From Davidsoniella eucalypti (lineage: Eukaryota > Ascomycota > Sordariomycetes > Microascales > Ceratocystidaceae), in contig RMBW01000019.1 in NCBI GenBank assembly GCA_004009845.1, positions 339,768-403,767 on the forward strand: a stretch of DNA of 64,000 nt, read 5' to 3'. How positions within the stretch are numbered: position 1 is the first letter of the stretch; each line of letters opens with the position of its first letter. Made by a program: the position numbers and the translations under genes. The notes beneath the pieces are model-generated. The model made no database searches. It was not told the origin of the DNA and saw only the letters and a program-made list of their open reading frames with translations. Of the stretch, positions 58,401-64,000 are shown in pieces.

Positions 58401-59340
58401 CATTTATGTAATGTGCACTGAACAATAGTATTACAGTATCTGTATATGTACACATGTACATATATGTACTCTTGGTATATCATCCCCCCCATAATTGTTT
58501 GCCACCCGGTGGCCGAGGAGGAGGAATCAGGGACCGTGTTGCCTTCAATGACGGAAAAGACACTAAGAGAAAAGAGCTTTCCCCGGAGCGAGAAGGCGAT
58601 ATAGTTAAAGTATGGCTGTTAGGTGCCCTGAAAGAGCCCTCTTAGATTATACCTTTTTTGCCCTTTTACTCACCAATTATACCACTATGCGTCAGATGTT
58701 ACTCTTCTTTTTTCTTCTTTTTTTTTGCTTTTTTTCCTTCGTGTTTTGAGGCGGGATGCATTGTTATGAACGTAGACATATATCAAAGAGTGATATATGT
58801 ATCCAAACTTTGAGTGTTTACATATCACAATATGGGGCTGGATGCGCCATGGCATGATGTGATGTGCAGACGCATCTCTTTGGCGTTTTGCTGTTTTATT
58901 TTTCTCGTTGGCCCGGCCCGGCTTGGCGAATATATATAAGTAAAAACAGTTCATCACGTCATGGTATGCGCCGAGTGATTGATTGTCCAAGAGCCGCCCG
59001 TAGCGTCGGAGAGAAGGAGAAGGCGAAGAAGAAGCTGCAGATAGGTGTTCTATATGTACTTTGATGGGACATGAAAACAAGCTAAAAAAGGGAATAGTCC
59101 AAGCAATCCAGATCAATATCCGACTTGAGCTTAACACCCAGAAAAAGAAAACAATGCACAAACAAATCTGCCATCGTCATAATAGTTCGCTTAGGCAGTC
59201 TTCGAGGTTTGCTTGGCTACAATCAACGCCAAGCCCTTCGAAGGGTTCTTCACAACCAGCCCGAGATATATACCCGACCAGACGAAACGAGTAGAGCGAA
59301 TAGCCAAAGAAATAGCCATCCGCCTACATTCAACTCGCGC
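52478..59340. other. Gene-poor region, part 2
   Basis: 6.9 kb with no believable protein gene on either strand. Open frames of 60-158 codons are dominated by Ser/Leu/Phe or Lys from homopolymer tracts. Short direct repeats (TTTCTCACGC at 55845-55865, TAGCTCGTTCT at 58180-58205) are present. Confidence 0.5.
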
Positions 59341-61011
59341 TTAGTTACCGCCGACCTGCTGCCAAATCTTCTCTTCTGCAGCTGCCAATGCCTCGCTTGC
59401 CGAAGTCACAAACCTGCGTGTCCACGCGAGACCCGCTGCACCTACGCCGTCATCCGCGCCCGCATCCAGACTGAGGCTCTGATAATGCATCGTGCGCTCC
59501 TCGCGCAAAGCGGCTTCTTGGGCAGCCCGCTGTGAGGCGTTCCAGTGGAAGGCGTGCAGATTTTGCTGATAGCCCGGCGGGTGGGATAGATCGCCGGCCG
59601 GGCTGTCGTTGATGAGAATCGGCCCCGGAGTCGGTAGCATCGTGTTGTTGGGGGCGGGTGTACGTGGTTGAGCGGTATTCGTGGTGTTGTTGATGTAGCC
59701 GTAGCTGTTGATAGGGTTAGATGCAGAGGGCTGGTTGGATGTGGTGTAGTGGCTGTTGCTGTTGCTGTTGTACGGCGTTCCAGATGTCAGAGTAGTCCCC
59801 GTCTGGACTGTGGTGGCTGCGTTGCCGGCATAGACATACTTGTATGTCTTTGGTGCGGTAGTCGGTGAGGCTGCGAGAGGCGAAGCCGCGGGTGGCGAGG
59901 CCGTAGATCGTGAATCCATAGGCTTGACCGGAGTTACCTTGGAAGGCGTCGTCGGGGCGTTACCCGGATAGACATATTTGGATGTCGCCGTTGAAGCTGG
60001 CATATGTTCAGATGCTAAGTCCAAAGTCGGAGCCGAAGAAGAAGCTGGTTTGGGTGTGTATGTCGACTTCGCAGTCACATTCTTAGTTGGAGTCTTCATA
60101 TCAGAAACCGGTGCTTTTGGCTCGGAGGTGGTAATCTGGCTTAACACAGTGACAGTAGCCGAAGGAGGTGGCTCCTTCATGGAAGAAGTGGAAACAGGCA
60201 TAGAAGCAGATACAGCAGACTTATAGACTGGAACCGGGGCTATGGTTTGAATCTCCAATCTGGAAGTGACTTCTAGATTCACTGCAGTTGCTACGGTCTT
60301 CTTAGCATCATATAGATAGTCAAATGCCGTGATGGTTAAGGGCTGTGGACCAGCAATCGGTTGGTTCTTCGGTGGAGTCTGCTCCTGCTGAGTCGAGATC
60401 TGCTTCTCATAGTGCTTCAAGGCTTCTGAGGCCGCTACTTGTGGGGGTTCTTCAGGATCTACTGCCCACGAGAGATCATGGGTAATTTCTGAAGCTTCGT
60501 TCGGGCGCAGAGACCAATCGTCGCCGATTGTATTGTTTTCGGCGAAAGAAGACATCTCGAATGTAGCAGACGAAGGCGGTTCAACAACCCCGTCGAAAGA
60601 CGAGTTCGGCACTTTAGCACCAACACTAACCCTTTCACCAAGATTGGCATTTGCTCCCTGTGACGACTCAGGCGCATCTTTGCTGTTCGCAGTTTGGACG
60701 TTCCCGTTCAAGCTTCCGCTGTCTTTGCCAACCTTCTGTTCTTGGCAATTGAGATGCGGGGCGGCATCCCTTAACTGAGTGGTCGTGGGAACTGCCGGGG
60801 CCTTTCTAGGGTTAGTGAATGGACTAATGACTTGGTTTCTAGCACACACCGACGACTTTGATGGGGTTGCAGGCGCTGGCTTTTTGCCCTGGATAGATCT
60901 AGCCCTAGACGAAGTAGATGTCATCGGCTTCTTCTTGCGAGATATGGCTTCCGACTTTGAAGGGGCGCCGTCCGGGCGGATGGGACTCGATGAGTAGAGC
61001 TCAATAGGCAT
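59341..61011 (-). CDS. Disordered protein of unknown function with a helical C-terminus
   Basis: Single exon, 556 aa, starting MPIELYSSSPIRPDG, a start that looks natural, with no competing upstream ATG. Nearly the whole chain is Ser/Thr/Pro/Ala-rich and presumably disordered. It has a basic early stretch (SRKKKP, QGKKPAPATP) and two related motifs, KYVYPGNAPTT and KYVYAGNAATT, some 50 residues apart. The last about 90 residues are different: PPGYQQNLHAFHWNASQRAAQEAALREERTMHYQS, then a Trp-containing amphipathic helix (WTRRFVTSASEALAAAEEKIWQQVGG). That C-terminal pattern resembles uncharacterised proteins of filamentous ascomycetes, as far as I recall. No enzyme motif, signal peptide or membrane segment. 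It is divergent from the Arp8 gene across 0.73 kb. Confidence 0.8.
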   Translation of the reverse strand: MPIELYSSSPIRPDGAPSKSEAISRKKKPMTSTSSRARSIQGKKPAPATPSKSSVCARNQVISPFTNPRKAPAVPTTTQLRDAAPHLNCQEQKVGKDSGSLNGNVQTANSKDAPESSQGANANLGERVSVGAKVPNSSFDGVVEPPSSATFEMSSFAENNTIGDDWSLRPNEASEITHDLSWAVDPEEPPQVAASEALKHYEKQISTQQEQTPPKNQPIAGPQPLTITAFDYLYDAKKTVATAVNLEVTSRLEIQTIAPVPVYKSAVSASMPVSTSSMKEPPPSATVTVLSQITTSEPKAPVSDMKTPTKNVTAKSTYTPKPASSSAPTLDLASEHMPASTATSKYVYPGNAPTTPSKVTPVKPMDSRSTASPPAASPLAASPTTAPKTYKYVYAGNAATTVQTGTTLTSGTPYNSNSNSHYTTSNQPSASNPINSYGYINNTTNTAQPRTPAPNNTMLPTPGPILINDSPAGDLSHPPGYQQNLHAFHWNASQRAAQEAALREERTMHYQSLSLDAGADDGVGAAGLAWTRRFVTSASEALAAAEEKIWQQVGGN

Positions 61012-61739
61012 TGCGAACGTTGGTTGGATATAGTGATAGCTATTGAATGATAGTGAATAAAAGAAACGTTGGTAGTAACTTGTAGTTTGTGTATTTTGGA
61101 GAAGAAATCAAAGTAACGAAAGGCGCTGGCCGTCTACTTTTATATGAAACAATCGACTTGCCAAAGCCGGAAAACTGTGTCCAACATTGCGCCAACTGCG
61201 TCGATAGAGAATAGAAACTAGTCTGAACAAAAACCCGCCCATTGTAAGCCCAGACCAGCCATTTAGCTCGGTGGCGCATGTTATGGTCGTGAAGCCAAAG
61301 CTATCCTCAAGCTGCTAAGTAGTGCATATTTGGCGATGTAAGTGGCAATCGCCAAATCGGGACTAGGATGGCGTGTGCTCAGTCACGTGGTGATAACGAT
61401 ATCAAAGTGCTGCGATAAAGGAATGGGCTTGCTATGGTTAGTTGTACTAGTTATGTACAGATACAGTATTTATTCAGCAGTTGAGTTGAAGTTAAGCCCA
61501 GTTTTAGTCTTGGTTTGGCTTGGAGCTTCGATTTTGACGCGGCGCATTTATCTTGCATTTATTTTCATCATCACGGCCTATCTTTTCTTAGCGTACTGGC
61601 TTATTTCTCGTTCATCTCTGGCATTTTTGAACCCCGATTGCCTGTTAATAAATTGTTTTCTTTCAAATATCCCCCGAATTGAAGCGCACTTGAGAATCGA
61701 CCACTCTTATATTTTTTTGTCAGATCGACCGCCGTCACA
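61012..61739. promoter_or_regulatory. Divergent promoter region between the disordered-protein gene and Arp8
   Basis: 728 bp between two start codons. It contains a TCACGTGG E-box (61383-61390). No ORF of interest. Confidence 0.5.
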
Positions 61740-64000
61740 ATGGTCGGCAAAGTCAGCGAAAGAGTCCTTCTACGTGAAGGTCAGTACTGAATTCGCTTGC
61801 AATGCCTCAATCAACACCAAGACTGACATCTCGAGCTTTCGAACCCCGCAGGACTCGAACGAACCGACAATGGAATGAAACAGACCACCTGGGCTGAAGT
61901 TGTCCCCATCAACCAAAAGAACTACTATACGTATGTAGCCTAGCCTACCGGCCTTTCTCTCGAATCACTGCGTATCCGCCAGCCTTTTTGCCGTCTATCG
62001 TCATCGTGATGGCTGTCGCGGCCTTGTTGACAAGGCTAGCTAACAACCCGCTCTCTTTTGCACAGTGAATACATGAAGCGCGATGAACAAGTGCTAGCTC
62101 TTCGTCTACAGAGCGATTTGGCGCGCGATCGCACAGTCCAGAGCACTAAAGATCGCGAACGGGCTCTGGCCCAAAAAGCTGCTAATGGTGAAGTGCCGCT
62201 GGCTGATTTGGCTGCTGCAGCTTCTACTGCCGCCGCCGATGTGGCGGACGATGCCGACAACGAGGCAGCCGAGGACGACGATGACTCCGAAGAAGACCTC
62301 GACAACCCAACGCGCATAATTGTCGTGCATCCCGGTAGTCAGAACCTGCGTATCGGCTTTGCTAGCGATGCTCTGCCTAAGACCGTGCCCATGGTGCTGG
62401 CCAACAAGGCACCGCAGACCGAGTCGGAACTTCACGACGCCCTGCCACGGCGCAATCTAGAAGGCTCCACCAACGAGGCAATGTTTGGCGAAGAGTGGTG
62501 CAAAAAGATCAAGAAGCAGTCTGAAGACCTCAAGATCGAAATGCGCGCCAACAAGCACAAGGTGCTACCAAACAGCAAGGACCTGGTCATTAACTATAAT
62601 AGACGATCCGAAGCTGAACGCATTCCCGTGCACAACGATGCTCTACAAGTTGAATGGGTCGTTCCCACGTCAGCTAACACTTTTGTTGGTAACGAGGCCC
62701 TCCGAGTAGCCGACGACTCGAACCCCAAGTTCAAGCTATGGTGGCCCATGCAGCAGGGCTGGCTCAACGAAGACGACTACGGCACCTCGGAACACATGTA
62801 CGACGACTTTGAGACTATCATCGAGCACGCCATCCGCACCGAGCTCGGCCTGTCGAGTAGCTCGCAGTGGAAAAACTACAGCTGTGTCTTCATCGTGCCT
62901 GATCTATACGACAAAAAGTACGTTGAGCAGGTACTGAGCTCGTGCCTCAGTTGGTTCGAGTTCAAGCGTGTATGCTTTATCCAAGAAAGCATGGCAGCGA
63001 CTTTTGGCGCCGGCTACACCCAGGCCTGTGTTGTCGATGTCGGCGCCCAGAAGACGTCGATCACGTGCGTCGAGGACGGTCTATGCCTTGAAGACTCGCG
63101 TATCAACCTCAAGTATGGAGGCTGGGATGTTACCGAGACATTCCTGCGCATGCTTCTCCATGACAACTTCCCCTACGAAGAAATCAACCTACGCCGGCGC
63201 TATGACTGGCTGCTTGCCGAGGAACTTAAGCTCAAGCATAGTTCACTTGCTCAGAACTTGGTATCTGTGCAGCTCATCTCTTTCCATGTGCGTGCGCCCA
63301 ACCAGCCAACACGCAAGTACCAGGCCAAGATCTACGATGAGGCATATCTAGCCTGCATGGGTTTCTACGACCCATCCATCTTCGATAATAGCACTAAGCT
63401 GCGAGGCCGTCGTAAGCTTGTTGATATGTCGTACAACTGTTATGAGTCTGATCTACCCGACGACCCAACTTCTACTGCCCAGTTGGCCATTCTAGCGCTG
63501 ACTAAGCCGTCACTCAAAGTCACGCAAGTGGCACTGAACCCGCAGCTTGCCAACGGCCATCTACAAAATTCCAACGGCGTTTCAACGCCACTCAAGGAAC
63601 GCAGCCAGCCATTCAACTTCTTAGTGAAGGTTAATGAGGGCCTCAACTCTACGCCAGCTACCTCAACGGCGCCCTCGCCCGGACCTGATGGTACATCAAC
63701 ACCTGTTCCACCTCCTTTTATATTTGGCCGCGACACAGCTACCGGAAGCCCAGCGCCTGCCAGCGTACGCAACGGCACGCCCGGCCCAGCATCTTCTATG
63801 GCGCCTGCTAGCCAAGCCCAAGCATCCGACGCCGGCACTAGCAATGGCGTACCGCTACGGTCTGCGACGGATCTAGCTGTGGAGCGGGACTCTGTGTTGC
63901 CGCTGGCGCCTCTGGACGTCGCAGTGATTCAGAGCATCACCCATGCAGCACGTGGTGACGACAAGAAGTTCCGCGATTTGCTGGGTAGCGTCATGGTGGT
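61740..64000 (+). CDS. ARP8: Actin-related protein 8, INO80 chromatin-remodelling subunit (3' end outside the window)
   Basis: Exons 61740-61779, 61852-61930 and 62066 onward; both introns (72 and 135 nt) have clean GT-AG ends and keep frame. The protein starts MVGKVSERVLLREGLERTDNG and has an acidic, Ala-rich insert (about 90-125). The actin fold then starts with RIIVVHPGSQNLRIGFASD, followed by EHAIRTELGL, FIVPDLYDKKYVEQ, FIQESMAATFGAGYTQACVVDVGAQKTSITCVEDG and INLKYGGWDVTETFLRMLLH. These are the Arp8 versions of the nucleotide-cleft segments. A long Pro/Ser-rich insertion (about 63590-63870) precedes the C-terminal part, as in fungal Arp8. Arp8 helps INO80 bind nucleosomes and extranucleosomal DNA in the nucleus. 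The frame is open to the last base. Confidence 0.93.

Noticed and set aside
61342..61878. 178-codon ORF overlapping the Arp8 start
   Set aside because: It reads through the promoter, first exon and intron of Arp8 in a different frame.
1..64000. CRISPR arrays, bacterial operons, a biosynthetic gene cluster
   Set aside because: No spaced repeats of CRISPR type; eukaryotic introns throughout; no PKS, NRPS or terpene synthase sequence was seen.

Overview
The window looks like the genome of a filamentous ascomycete (Pezizomycotina). The evidence is: short GT-AG introns (49-135 nt) with CTRAC/CTAAC-type branch sites; a fungal LEU2 (3-isopropylmalate dehydrogenase); a Rua1-type zinc-finger regulator; an Arp8 subunit of INO80; a GPI-anchored Thr/Val-rich wall protein; Tad1-like LINEs; and a broken NACHT-ankyrin (NLR-like) gene. 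No species can be named from the sequence.

Layout. 1-5.1 kb is a retroelement scrapyard. It holds a decayed LINE whose C-terminal zinc knuckle and nuclease-like region resemble site-specific restriction-like-endonuclease LINEs, directly followed by the 3' half of a tRNA-Lys gene. After that come a chimera of two other LINEs, a broken NACHT-ankyrin gene, and a perfect 29-bp inverted repeat. 5.5-7.2 kb is an MFS anion:cation-symporter-type permease. 11.0-14.3 kb is a 1059-aa GPI-type surface protein with twelve tandem repeats of about 56 aa. 15.1-16.8 kb (minus) is LEU2 with five exons, one of only 21 nt. 18.1-21.4 kb (minus) is a poly-Q protein whose C-terminal PHD finger is completed only by a second exon.

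26.4-31.3 kb (minus) is a Tad1-like LINE with a 14-bp target-site duplication, 5'-truncated and frameshifted, sitting about 60 bp upstream of an intron-containing tRNA-Pro(AGG). 31.4-33.1 kb is a tRNA and retroelement island: tRNA-Pro, a third RNase-H-type retroelement remnant, a tRNA-Leu pseudogene, and a tRNA-Ile 5' half cut at the anticodon loop. 34.4-36.4 kb is a secreted protein of unknown function in AT-rich surroundings. 37.1-37.3 kb is a solo 3' end of the same Tad1-like LINE. 39.0-41.2 kb (minus) is the Rua1-type regulator.

41.2-59.3 kb is about 18 kb with no convincing protein gene. It contains one good tRNA-Tyr(GTA) with an intron, plus simple repeats. 59.3-61.0 kb (minus) is a disordered conserved-looking protein, divergent from Arp8 (61.7 kb to the window end, 3' end missing). 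Genes are mostly unrelated housekeeping, regulatory and surface functions, not a cluster. The recurring theme is the association of retroelements with tRNA genes, including two tRNA genes broken at the anticodon arm.
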